Below are positions 50,659 to 58,749 of a stretch of 64,000 nt of DNA, in pieces. Positions within the stretch are counted from its first letter, which is position 1, and each line of letters opens with the position of its first letter. Source of the stretch: Planctomycetota bacterium. Lineage in GTDB: Bacteria > Planctomycetota > B15-G4 > JADJEK01. The stretch spans positions 124,001 to 188,000 of the forward strand of contig JADJEK010000012.1 of NCBI GenBank assembly GCA_016709145.1, in the 5' to 3' direction. The notes below the pieces were generated by a model. It was not told the DNA's origin and made no database searches. It saw nothing but the letters and a program-made list of their open reading frames with translations. The translations under genes were made by a program, and so were the position numbers.

Positions 50659-51315
50659 CTAGATGAGCGTTACAGGGGAGATTCTCCGCAGGATCTGGCC
50701 ATATCGCGAGCCGGCGGAGTGGATATCTCTCTTGTCCTGTAAGACGTAGTCGCCGTTGTCGGGTGTCTCCGGAAGGGAAAACTCGGTAGGAAGCTCGTAT
50801 TCCCCGGATTCCAGGCGGACCAACGGGCAACGTACGGTAGTTGTCCAGCTTGAGGTTACAGCCGCCGTAGTCACGACGGTATGTTCTGGGATGGTCACTG
50901 TGACCGTCGCGCTCATTTCCGATCCATTGCCAGACACGCAAACCCAACCCATCTGCGTGATTGTCCAGGTTGATGATATCGTCTTTGACGCCGACTGTGT
51001 TCCGAGTTCGCCGGCACCATCCGGGTCGAACTCGAATGTCGTCGTCGTGGTTGATTCGAGTTCCAGTTCAAAAGGACCGCCCTCAAAGCACGTGGATGTG
51101 CTCGTACCGGGTAGGGTCGTGCTTGAAGTGGAAGTATCCGAAGGAACCACGATCGTCGTGTCAGCTACCCGACGGACGGTGAGCGTTGTCGGACACGTAT
51201 TAGGGTTTCTCGCGTTGCTGTCCCGACAAATCACCGGTACAGCAAGCAGACCAAGCAGTCCTTTGACGAATGTGCGACGCCGAGCCACTACTCCGCCGCT
51301 TGATTGCTCGTCCAC
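50659..51315 (-). CDS. Thr/Ser-rich secreted protein with twin-Arg-like signal (3' part of IS-split gene)
   Basis: The remaining frame encodes 218 residues from GTG 51315. A signal-like start (ARRRTFVKGLLGLLAVPVIC) precedes a mature part rich in Thr and Ser (SDTSTSSTTLPGTSTSTCFE; ESTTTTTFEFDPDG) and beta-prone repeats (ATVTVTIPEHTVVTTAAVTS). The original N-terminus is on the other side of the IS (52729-52761). Reading across the 8-bp duplication restores one frame in which GTG 51315 is an internal Val codon. The gene may still be expressed from that GTG. Thr/Ser richness next to a glycosyltransferase suggests an O-glycosylated product, which is speculative. Confidence 0.72.
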   Translation of the reverse strand: MDEQSSGGVVARRRTFVKGLLGLLAVPVICRDSNARNPNTCPTTLTVRRVADTTIVVPSDTSTSSTTLPGTSTSTCFEGGPFELELESTTTTTFEFDPDGAGELGTQSASKTISSTWTITQMGWVCVSGNGSEMSATVTVTIPEHTVVTTAAVTSSWTTTVRCPLVRLESGEYELPTEFSLPETPDNGDYVLQDKRDIHSAGSRYGQILRRISPVTLI

Positions 51316-51327
51316 ACGTGCAAGGAT

Positions 51328-52720
51328 GGCGCATCAGGAATCTGTGTGGGTGACATTGGATAGCTGAGGGTGGAGATCGAGGCCGCCGAGGTGGAAGTAG
51401 ATCGCATTCCGGAAGCGCTCGCGGTTGCGGAAGCCACAAGCCATCTTCTTGATCCACTGGATCCTGCTGTTGATGCCTTCGGCGGCGGCGTTGGTCGTAC
51501 GCGTGACGATGGCGGTGACGATTCCAGCAAGGTGTTCCTTGATGAGCATGGCGGCGCGACGAATCGGCTCGAGCCTGCTTCGCATCGCCCACGCCAGCCA
51601 GCGCTTCCACGCACGCAGCGCGGTCTTGCGATGACGGAAGCTCCAGAGCATTGCAGCGGCTTCCTTGATGGCCCAGGCTCGGGCTGTCTTGAGGATGCCC
51701 TTGGCGAAGTCCTGAAAGCCCTCGATGGAGTCGGCGATCGGTTCAAGGCCTGCTCGCTGCAGCCACCAGTAGCGCGTGCCGACGAGGGTCTGATCGCCTT
51801 GCTCGAGCAGCGCCTTGTTCTCCTGCCTGCGCGTGATGTTGACGGCATCGTTGAGATGCTTGGCGACGTGGAATCGATCGAAGGCGATCTTGTCGTCGGC
51901 CGCTTCGAGCCGGTTGCGGGGTGGCGTTGATGTACGGGCGGTGCATGTCCATCGCCACGACCTCGATGCCTTCGAGCTGCGCCTTGCTGAGCTGGCTGTA
52001 GAAGCTGTCGAGACTCTCAGTTCTGCGATCGTCGGCGACGTGGAGGACTCTGGGTTCGCCGTCCAGTGCGGTCACGATCGTCACGTACTCGTGACGCTTC
52101 TGGAACGAGGTTTCGTCGACGCCAATCCGAGCCGGCACTTCGAGTTTGCGTCGTTCCAGACCGCGCTTCACGGCGCGCTGGAGAATCGTGTCGACCTCGT
52201 CCCAGCTCATGTCCAGCAGATCGGCCACGGACTTGATCGGCGCGACGCGCAGCCAGTCGATCACCAGCGATTCGAACAACGCGGTGAAGCGCGAGTGCGG
52301 CTTCGGACCATGGCACGGAGATCTGTTGGATCCCGTCGGTCGGGCACTCGACTCGAGGAACGTCGGCTTCGAGGATCGTGCGCAGCTGGCACGTGTCGAG
52401 GTGCCGCCAGCGGCGTCGACGCGAGTCGTAGCCCGGCGCCGCCTTCCCACAGGTCGCGCAAAGCAGGCGCGTCGCCGGATCGACCGCGACGCACACGACG
52501 ACTTCCCTGGCCTTCATGTCGAGCTTGACCTCGCTCACGATCCAAGGACGCTCGATGCCCAGAATGCGCGCGTACAGCTCTTTGTCGTTCATGCACGGCG
52601 AGCCTACACGCATCCAACAGAGGCTCCGCCCTCGCGCCCCTCACCCATAGTGCAGGGGCGTGAGGGCGGAGCCCGGCCTTCTGCACCTCATTCCGTACCC
52701 ACACAGATTCCTGAAGAGCC
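51328..52720. mobile_element. Complete ISL3-family insertion sequence, 1393 bp
   Basis: Terminal inverted repeats of 24 bp (two mismatches) begin GGCGCATC at 51328 and, read inward from 52720, GGCTCTTC. Exact 8-bp target duplications GCAAGGAT flank it at 51320-51327 and 52721-52728; 8 bp is the ISL3 norm. One transposase gene fills it on the minus strand but is interrupted by two one-base shifts. The insertion splits the secreted Thr-rich protein gene. Confidence 0.92.
51334..52592 (-). pseudogene. ISL3-family transposase with two frameshifts
   Basis: Three consecutive frames together form a full-length transposase of about 420 residues. Part 1 from ATG 52592 (MNDKELYARILGIERPWIV) has the zinc-finger-like Cys pairs LCATCGKAAPG and VECPTDG. 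An extra base near 52300-52302 moves to the second frame (PHSRFTALFESLVIDWLRVA), with catalytic Asp in ARIGVDETSFQKRHEY and a second Asp in VVAMDMHRPYI. An extra base in a GGGG run at 51918-51921 moves to the third frame (LEAADDKIAFDRFHVAKHLN) with the C-terminal Glu region NAAAEGINSRIQ. The ends of the element are intact, so it could be mobilised in trans. Confidence 0.88.
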
Positions 52721-52728
52721 GCAAGGAT

Positions 52729-52761
52729 TGACCGGGTCTTCTCGACAAATTCGCCAGCCAT
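52729..52761 (-). pseudogene. 5' end of the IS-split secreted protein gene
   Basis: ATG 52761 starts MAGEFVEKTRS; a GA-rich ribosome binding site (AAGGGAAAGGAAA) precedes it. Joined to 51319 across one copy of the 8-bp duplication, the frame continues ILARVDEQSSGGVVARRR without a break. Confidence 0.85.
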
Positions 52762-53083
52762 TGCGTTTCCTTTCCCTTCGCCTGCCTTTTTGGAATTGAG
52801 ACGACGACCTGTTCAGTCAGCCTCGACGCAAGGAATCCCGTTCCCGTTCTTTACCAGACACCCGACTTGAAACGAGACTTCCCGATCTCGGCACGCCAGC
52901 CCTCTTATACGACGAGGAGGCTAGACCGGAACGCGTCAATGGAAACCGGATTCCTCGACGTTTCCGAGTTTATTGTGTCGCAATCGTGCTACACGGCGCC
53001 ACATACGAGTTAGGCGGCGTCACCGACTTCGCACCTAGAAGCTTCAAGTCGCGCGGTGAGCTGTCGCACAGCGTGACGTGTCT
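52762..53083. other. Upstream region of the cargo operon
   Basis: About 320 bases of lower-G+C sequence without a supported gene. It should hold the cargo operon promoter; a TATAAG-like hexamer lies on the minus strand near 52906-52911 but lacks a well-spaced partner. Confidence 0.35.
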
Positions 53084-53308
53084 TCATGCCTCTTCGGTGA
53101 GCGTCAAGATCGCACTGCGCCGTTTCGGAGGCATTTCGAGCAATGCCACGATGTGCGCCAGCACCCGCTTGCCATCCGCTTCGTCGAACCTCATGAGCGC
53201 GGTCAAAATCGGCCCGACCACCGAGCCACTGCAGCATCCACTGCAGCACTTCGAATCCGGGTCGCCGTAACCCATTGTCCCGTCACTAGAACCGCGATTA
53301 CTATCGCA
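53084..53308 (-). other. Detached 74-codon C-terminal extension of the island integrase
   Basis: Immediately inside the right repeat the minus-strand frame that carries ATSSVTG in the repeat continues for exactly 74 codons to TGA at 53084-53086, ending ALLEMPPKRRSAILTLTEEA. At the left end the same frame stops at a TAG that belongs to the tRNA. When the two repeats recombine in the excised circle, the integrase frame would read straight into this tail. A similar but broken tail is present beside the degenerate att copy at 46110-46340. Confidence 0.65.
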
Positions 53309-53416
53309 GCCTGTCACGCTAGAGGTCGCGGGTTCAAGTCCCGTCACCCTCGCCACTTTTGAAGTCGCAACCCCGCGCACAGTGTCGCAACTGGCGCGGG
53401 GTTGTGTGTTTTCGGG
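53308..53416. repeat. Right attachment repeat with 3' tRNA-Asp fragment
   Basis: The first 48 bases (53308-53355) are the 3' part of tRNA-Asp including CCA; the 5' half is absent, so no second tRNA is made. The rest repeats the terminator (stem arms at 53368-53378 and 53394-53404). Confidence 0.92.
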
Positions 53417-53515
53417 CCTCCGCGATCGATTTACGCGGGCGCGAGTCCTACGTGCCCCACACCGTAAACCCGGCGCCAACCGGTCCGCGCTCGCCCCGGC
53501 GCATCGCCTCACCCT

Positions 53516-53796
53516 TCAGTTCACCGGATAGATGATGAAGTCCGCGTGCTTCTGCAGCACCGGCGTCGGCAGGAGCTTCAACGCCTCGTTCATCTCGATC
53601 AGGTGTTCACGGCGGAGTTCCAGCACGTGCTCGTTCGGGTGCGACGTCACGCCGAGTGGATAGTCGACCATCGGCGTCGTCGTCATCTCGATGTGCGTTC
53701 CGAGGACGTGGACGAGATCGCGCGTCGACGTGAAGTCGACGAGGCGCTGGATGCTCGCCTTGAACACGGCCCAGTTGCCTTGCGACGACCGAGCCG
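53516..53796 (-). pseudogene. Metallo-beta-lactamase-fold hydrolase, C-terminal remnant
   Basis: The last 85 or so codons (NWAVFKASIQRLVDFTSTRD, LGTHIEMTTTPMVDYPLGV, NEHVLELRREHLIEMNEAL) match the C-terminus of a metallo-beta-lactamase-fold hydrolase family; the HIEMT motif is characteristic as I recall it. The N-terminal zinc-binding HxHxDH region is absent, and the frame upstream is antisense to nothing recognisable before it reaches the beta-helix gene stop at 53827. A deletion between the two genes, just outside the island end, is likely. Confidence 0.7.
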
Positions 53797-53826
53797 CACT
53801 CGTTCCACGTTCGGCCCCATATTCCG

Positions 53827-55077
53827 TCAGAGCGTCGAATCGAGCACGACCACCGCGGCCGGCGGACCGATCGTGCAAGGCGTCGTCGGCGGGCACGTCG
53901 CGCCTTGGAGGTAGACGACCACGCCGAGCACGCCCGCGGGCAACGGCGGCACGACGATCGGGAGGCTCAGCGTTCCACCGGCGGGAATCGAACCGAGTCC
54001 GGTCACGAGCAACGGCACGGCGAGCTCGAGCGCGCCGGAGAACTGCGGCGTGAGCGCACTCGACGCGTTCGCGGACAGAAGGACGAAGACCGACGAGCCG
54101 ACCGCATCCTTGAACGCGAGCTGCAGCGACTGCTGTTCGCGCACCGGCGAACTCGCCGTGAAACCTCCGGGCGTACCAGCCCACGGCGTCCACGTCCCGC
54201 TGTCGACGTCGACGGGCGGCACCGTGCCCGTCGGCGGGCTGCAGGCGCCTGGCGTGTTGCCCGGGTTGCCGATGGCGAGGACGCAGTCGATCGTCGTGAC
54301 CGCGGGGTTCCCGCTCGCGAGATGCAACGCCGGCCCGCCGAGTCCCGCGCTCAAGCAGCCCGCGTTCGGATGCAGGAAGCCGAAGCCACCCGCGCCACCG
54401 CGCGTCGCGCAGTTCGACAAGAACGCCGTGCCGCCCACCATGCGCATCGCGGCCGAACCGTCGCCTCCTGGATGGATGGGCAGCGACGTGCTCGAACCGT
54501 ATCCATTGCCTCCGATCAGGATCGTGTCATGGACGAAGAGGTTCGACGTCGTGACGTCGAGCGCCGGACGCGGCGACAGCGGCGGCTGGATGCAATCGCC
54601 GCCGCGCAAGTTCGAGTTCGTCACCACGACGTTCGCGCAGTTCGTGACGACGACCTGCGAGTTCGACGTACACGTGTCGATCCACAGCGTCCCGGCGCAG
54701 TTCTGCGCGATCATCGACGTCGAGAACACGCCGTTGCCGAAGTCGAGCTGCCCGACGAACGTCAATCCGCGCAGCACGATGCGCTTGCCCGCGGAGAGAT
54801 TCGCGATGGACAGTCCGCCCCCGCCGCCGAAGTTCGGATCGACGAGGCTCGCGCCGCCGTCGGCCTGGATCGTCAACGACTTGTCGCCGAGGAACACGGG
54901 GTTGTAGGAACCGGACCTCACGAGGATGACATCGCCCTCGGCCGCGGCTTGGACCGCGAAGCCGATCTGCGTGAATTGCGAACCGGGGCCGCCCGCGATA
55001 TCGACGACGATCACGCCGGCGGAAGCCGGCATCGCGAGCAGCGCGAGCGCTACGAAGAACCCACTGTTGCGAAGCAT
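53827..55077 (-). CDS. Secreted right-handed beta-helix protein, copy 1
   Basis: A 416-residue secreted protein. The signal peptide is FFVALALLAMPASA, then GVIVVDIAGGPGSQFTQIGF, the start of a pectate-lyase-like beta-helix in which positions are defined by short repeats (SLTIQADGGASLV, RIVLRGLTFVGQLDF, VVVTNCANVVVTNSNLRGG). After the helix (about residue 300) a separate beta domain of about 110 residues ends in AAVVVLDSTL and is shared with the protein at 58750. No catalytic residues can be named. The protein is probably exported and surface-bound. The frame is open further upstream, but ATG 55077 starts the signal peptide. Confidence 0.82.
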   Translation of the reverse strand: MLRNSGFFVALALLAMPASAGVIVVDIAGGPGSQFTQIGFAVQAAAEGDVILVRSGSYNPVFLGDKSLTIQADGGASLVDPNFGGGGGLSIANLSAGKRIVLRGLTFVGQLDFGNGVFSTSMIAQNCAGTLWIDTCTSNSQVVVTNCANVVVTNSNLRGGDCIQPPLSPRPALDVTTSNLFVHDTILIGGNGYGSSTSLPIHPGGDGSAAMRMVGGTAFLSNCATRGGAGGFGFLHPNAGCLSAGLGGPALHLASGNPAVTTIDCVLAIGNPGNTPGACSPPTGTVPPVDVDSGTWTPWAGTPGGFTASSPVREQQSLQLAFKDAVGSSVFVLLSANASSALTPQFSGALELAVPLLVTGLGSIPAGGTLSLPIVVPPLPAGVLGVVVYLQGATCPPTTPCTIGPPAAVVVLDSTL

Positions 55078-55403
55078 GGGAGAACTCCTTCGGTGTCGGG
55101 CGCAGGGTCGAGCGATGCCCATCCTTACCACGACCTGCGCTCGAAGAGATCGAACTCCTGGTCGCCGGACGTCTCCATAGACCGCGTGATCCTCGCCACA
55201 CTGCGCGAACTCCACCGGCACGACGCGGTCGGCGGCCACGATCCAAAACGTCGAAATCGGGTACGCGCGAAGTCGCTCCGTCGCGCGTGCGCTCGACTTG
55301 CGGCGCTCCTTCGCGATCTCCACTCGCCGAGCGGCGGCCGCGGCACCCTCGTTGCGCCCACTCTTGGCGATCGTCCACTCCTCTCACGGTGGAGAGATTC
55401 GCC
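55078..55403. other. Divergent promoter region
   Basis: 326 bases between the beta-helix gene (leftward) and the exo-sialidase-like gene (rightward). No gene is supported. The last 20 bases include GGTGGAGAG, a ribosome binding site for ATG 55404. Confidence 0.45.
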
Positions 55404-58086
55404 ATGGCCCGTTCATGGTCTTCGATCATCGCGTTCGCTTCGTGCTTGGTGGTCCCGGTCGCGCGCGGGCAAGACTGGGCGTCGCTGGACGACGCCGTCG
55501 AGATCTCGCAGGAACTGGGCGGCGGAGCCGCGCCCGGCGGCGCTGCTCGCGGTGCCCGCCTGCTGCGTCTGACGAATACCGTCGACGGTTCGCACGACGG
55601 GCGACTCGTCGCCGTCTACGTCGACGCGAATCATGATGAGCTTGTCTGGGATCCGCTCGCGCTCGAACATCTGCCGCGCGACGTGTTCGTCCGGCACTCC
55701 GACGACGGCGGTCGCACGTGGACCGATCCGGTCAACGTCTCGAACACGGCGAAGCTGTTCTCCGCACTGACGGATCACGACGGCGACGGCGCACTCGAAC
55801 CGTACTTCGGCGATTGCGCCGCGCCGACGGTCTTCGCATCCGGCGACCGGATCGTGGTCGCGTGGGTCGGCCATTACGTACCCGCGCCGGGATGGGAGTT
55901 CGGCGACGTCGGCTCGAGCCCGGTCCAGGGGCGGATCGAGTTCGAGGACGACACGCTGAAGTTCGGCACGCGGACGGTGCCGTTCCACGGCGTGTTCGCG
56001 GCGATCTCGACCGATTGCGGCAGTTCGTGGGTACGCGGCGACGTCGTGCATCACGCGCCGCCGCTCCAACTGACGTATGGAAAGCGTGACGCCGCTCGCG
56101 TCGTCCAGTACGGAGCGGGCACGCGGTGGGCTCTCGCTTGGCAGGAGGATCCGCACGGCCTCGCGCCATCGTTCGTCGACGACGGCGGGGACACCGACGG
56201 CGCGTTCGCGTCCGACGGAACGGACGTCTGGTACACGTTCGCGACGGACGTCGCGGCGTTCCCGGTCGATCTTGTGACCCACGTCGGACCGCTGTCGAAC
56301 CACAGCGCCTACGACTTCACGACGCCCGGCATCCCGCTGTCGGCCAAGGCGGGTGCGGTCGAATCCCACGCCGCGACCCGCCCGAATCTCGCTCTCGTCG
56401 CGGACGGCGGAACGCTGCGTGCGCTCGTCGCCTACGAAGAATCGAAGGCCGACCCGAGCGACCTCGACGGTTCGCGCGCGCCGATCCGGCCGCTCGAGCA
56501 ACCCGGCGAGACCGGCCCGATCCTCGGCAAACCGAGTCCGAAGCAGCACGTCGCGATTCCCGGAGGCGAGACGTCGGGCCGCTCGATCCAGTTCCATTCG
56601 TTCGCGTTCGACGCCCCGATCCAGAACGGACCGGCCACGAGCCGCAGCGGAAGCGCGGGCACGACGATCTCGTCGGCGCAGGAGAACGCGCGACGTCCGC
56701 ATCGGAACCCAGCAGCAAAATGGCGTCGACCCCACGCTGTTCGTCGTCTGGCGCCAAGGCTTCGGCAAGCTCGGCACTCCCGCCGACGTGGTCGGCAAAC
56801 TCTCCTTGGCCGTCGACGAGCCCGCGTTGGCCGCGGCCGTGCTGCGGAACTTCAGTGCCGACACGCCGAGCGCAACGCCCGAGGACCTGGCCGATTCGAC
56901 GGCGACGAACGCGATCGAAGACGCGTTCGAGCCGACGCCGATGCTGCGCGGATCGCACGTCCTGCTCGGCTTTGCGTACACGCCGAATCGCCCGCTCGCT
57001 CTGCAGACCGATCAGCAGAACTACGATTTCTGGCTGCGCCGCTCGACGGACGGCGGCGCGACGTGGCTGGCGCCGGAGAACCTCACGACGCTGCCGGCGA
57101 CCATGAACGTGCTCGATCCGCGTCTGATCGCCCCGCCGGCGCTCGATGCCAGCATCGATCCCGCCGTCGTCGTCGCCTACGGGACGAAGACGAAAAGCGC
57201 CGCGCTCGCCGGTGATCTCGCAGTGCGCCGCTCCCGCGACTTCGGCGCGACCTGGACACTCGCGATGGTGTTCGCCGGTACGCCGGACCCGGAGCGCGCG
57301 CCGCAGCTCGTCGCTGGACCCGATGCCGCGACGATCGACGCGGTGTGGTTGCGGGACGGCGCCTTCGTCGACGACGCGATGTTCGCCGAGCTGACCAACG
57401 CGTGGTTCACGCCGGGCGATCGTCTGACCGTGACGTTCCCGGCCGCGGGAACCACCGTCGACGCGCTGTTCGACGGCCTGTTCCACGAGCGGCTGAAGCT
57501 GACGTTCCCGAAGGGGCCGCAACATGCGCACGTTCGCGTGCTCGTCTACGGCCCGGTCGAGGACATCCCGGGCCCGGCGCTCGCCGTGCCGATCAAGAGC
57601 TTCTTCGTCAATGCCGGTCCGAGCCGCGTTCGCCGCACGGTGCGGTTGCCGATGACCGGTCGCTATCGGTTGAGCTTCGAACACGTCGGCATGGGCCTCG
57701 GCCCGTTCGTCGTGGGCACGGGCCGCGTGTTGCCGCTGCGGGCGCGGTCGCGCACGATCCAGATGAAGCCGCACGCGACCTCACTGAAGTGCGATGTCCT
57801 GGCGTTGCTGCTCGAGGACGCGACGCTCGACCTGATCGCGAAACCGAAGAAGGGCTTCGCCGGCGCGCTCGCCGTCGGCTTCGACGATCCGCTCGGTACC
57901 GCGTTCGAACTCAGTGGCTTCGACGTCTCGGTCGGCGCGGTCAAACGCTACGTCGGCGTGCCCGCGCCATCGATCGGCGCGTACACGGTCGGACTGTCCG
58001 GGTTCAGCAAGCCGACCGAGCGCGTGAAGTTGCGGATCAGGCCGCACCAACCGCCGCCGGGAGACGCGCAACTCGCGTTGCCGTGA
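55404..58086 (+). pseudogene. Secreted exo-sialidase-like (choice-of-anchor O type) protein, one frameshift
   Basis: Two frames form one protein of about 890 residues. Frame 1 from ATG 55404 has a signal peptide (WSSIIAFASCLVVPVARG) and BNR/Asp-box-like repeats (VFVRHSDDGGRTWTDPVNVS, AAISTDCGSSWVRGD). Near 56687-56693, in a GCGCG run, homology moves to the +1 frame (IGTQQQNGVDPTLFVVWRQG) and continues with another Asp box (DFWLRRSTDGGATWLAPENL) and C-terminal beta domains ending at 58086. The shift corresponds to a two-base loss or one-base gain. Either the gene is broken or the sequence has an error there; codon use on both sides is normal coding. A catalytic sialidase triad is not evident. 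Confidence 0.78.
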
Positions 58087-58183
58087 GCGAGGATCACGGA
58101 TCGAAGCGAACGCGCGGCGTGAGGACGATCGACGATCGCCTCACGCCGCGCGTCTCGATCGGCGCGTCGCCGATCCGTCGGGA

Positions 58184-58549
58184 TCAGCGCTTCACGAGCA
58201 CTTCGAATCCGCTGTACGCCATGCGCTTGAAGTCGAACGGCGAGTTCTGCGGATTGCACATCTGCTGCACGCGCGGATCGGCCATGACCTTCTTGTTGAC
58301 CTGATCGCGGTGCTTCTTCGACTTGTAGACGATCCACGCGAACACGACGGTCTCGCCGGCCTTCGGTTTCGCGAGCTTCGTGAAGTTCATCGGGCAGCCC
58401 TTCGGCGCCAGATCCTCACCGACGCTTTCGCAGTACTCGAGCGCGCCGAGCTCGAGCCACAACTTCGACGCCTTCGTCGCGAGCTTCTTGTAGGCCGCGA
58501 GGTTCTTCTTCGCGATCGGGAGCACGAATCCATCGACGTACTTAGCCAT
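58184..58549 (-). CDS. DUF1428 (YbaA-like) family protein
   Basis: A 121-residue cytoplasmic protein. The DUF1428 marks are clear: MAKYVDGFVLPIAKKNLAAY at the start, ALEYCESVGEDL, ETVVFAWIVYKSKKHRDQVN in the middle and the MAYSGFEVLV end with the preceding PFDFKRM. These proteins have a dimeric alpha-beta barrel fold and no known activity. ATG 58549 gives the conserved start; the frame from 58612 adds 21 unconserved residues. Convergent with the preceding gene. Confidence 0.9.
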   Translation of the reverse strand: MAKYVDGFVLPIAKKNLAAYKKLATKASKLWLELGALEYCESVGEDLAPKGCPMNFTKLAKPKAGETVVFAWIVYKSKKHRDQVNKKVMADPRVQQMCNPQNSPFDFKRMAYSGFEVLVKR

Positions 58550-58749
58550 TTCCTGCCACTCCTTCGGATCTTCGAGCCTTCGATGTATCGAACGGACGAT
58601 CGTTCGAACCACTCCGCCTGCCGCGGCACGATTCGTCGGCCACGGCCTTGTCGGCGCGTTGGCCGCTCACTTAGCATCCGGACCGCACTCGACACACCCG
58701 TGTTTCGCGGATCCTTGCGCCCGCGAACCACCCAACGGGAACCCGCTCC

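Larger units (their letters stand above)
43383..53416. mobile_element. Genomic island integrated at tRNA-Asp
   Basis: Bounded by 109-bp direct repeats at 43383-43491 and 53308-53416 (107 of 109 identical), which contain the 3' end of the tRNA and its terminator. The intact tRNA and the integrase lie at the left; a 3'-only tRNA fragment marks the right end. Interior G+C is lower than the flanks, most visibly at 46740-50660. Contents in order: broken integrase, ISL3 remnant, a hypothetical gene, a small zinc-site/membrane protein, a degenerate older att end, a MITE-like element, a four-gene cargo operon and a full ISL3-type element. Confidence 0.88.

Noticed and set aside
53308..53355. Second tRNA-Asp
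   Set aside because: Only the 3' 48 bases are present; acceptor 5' strand, D arm and half of the anticodon stem are missing. It is the att copy.
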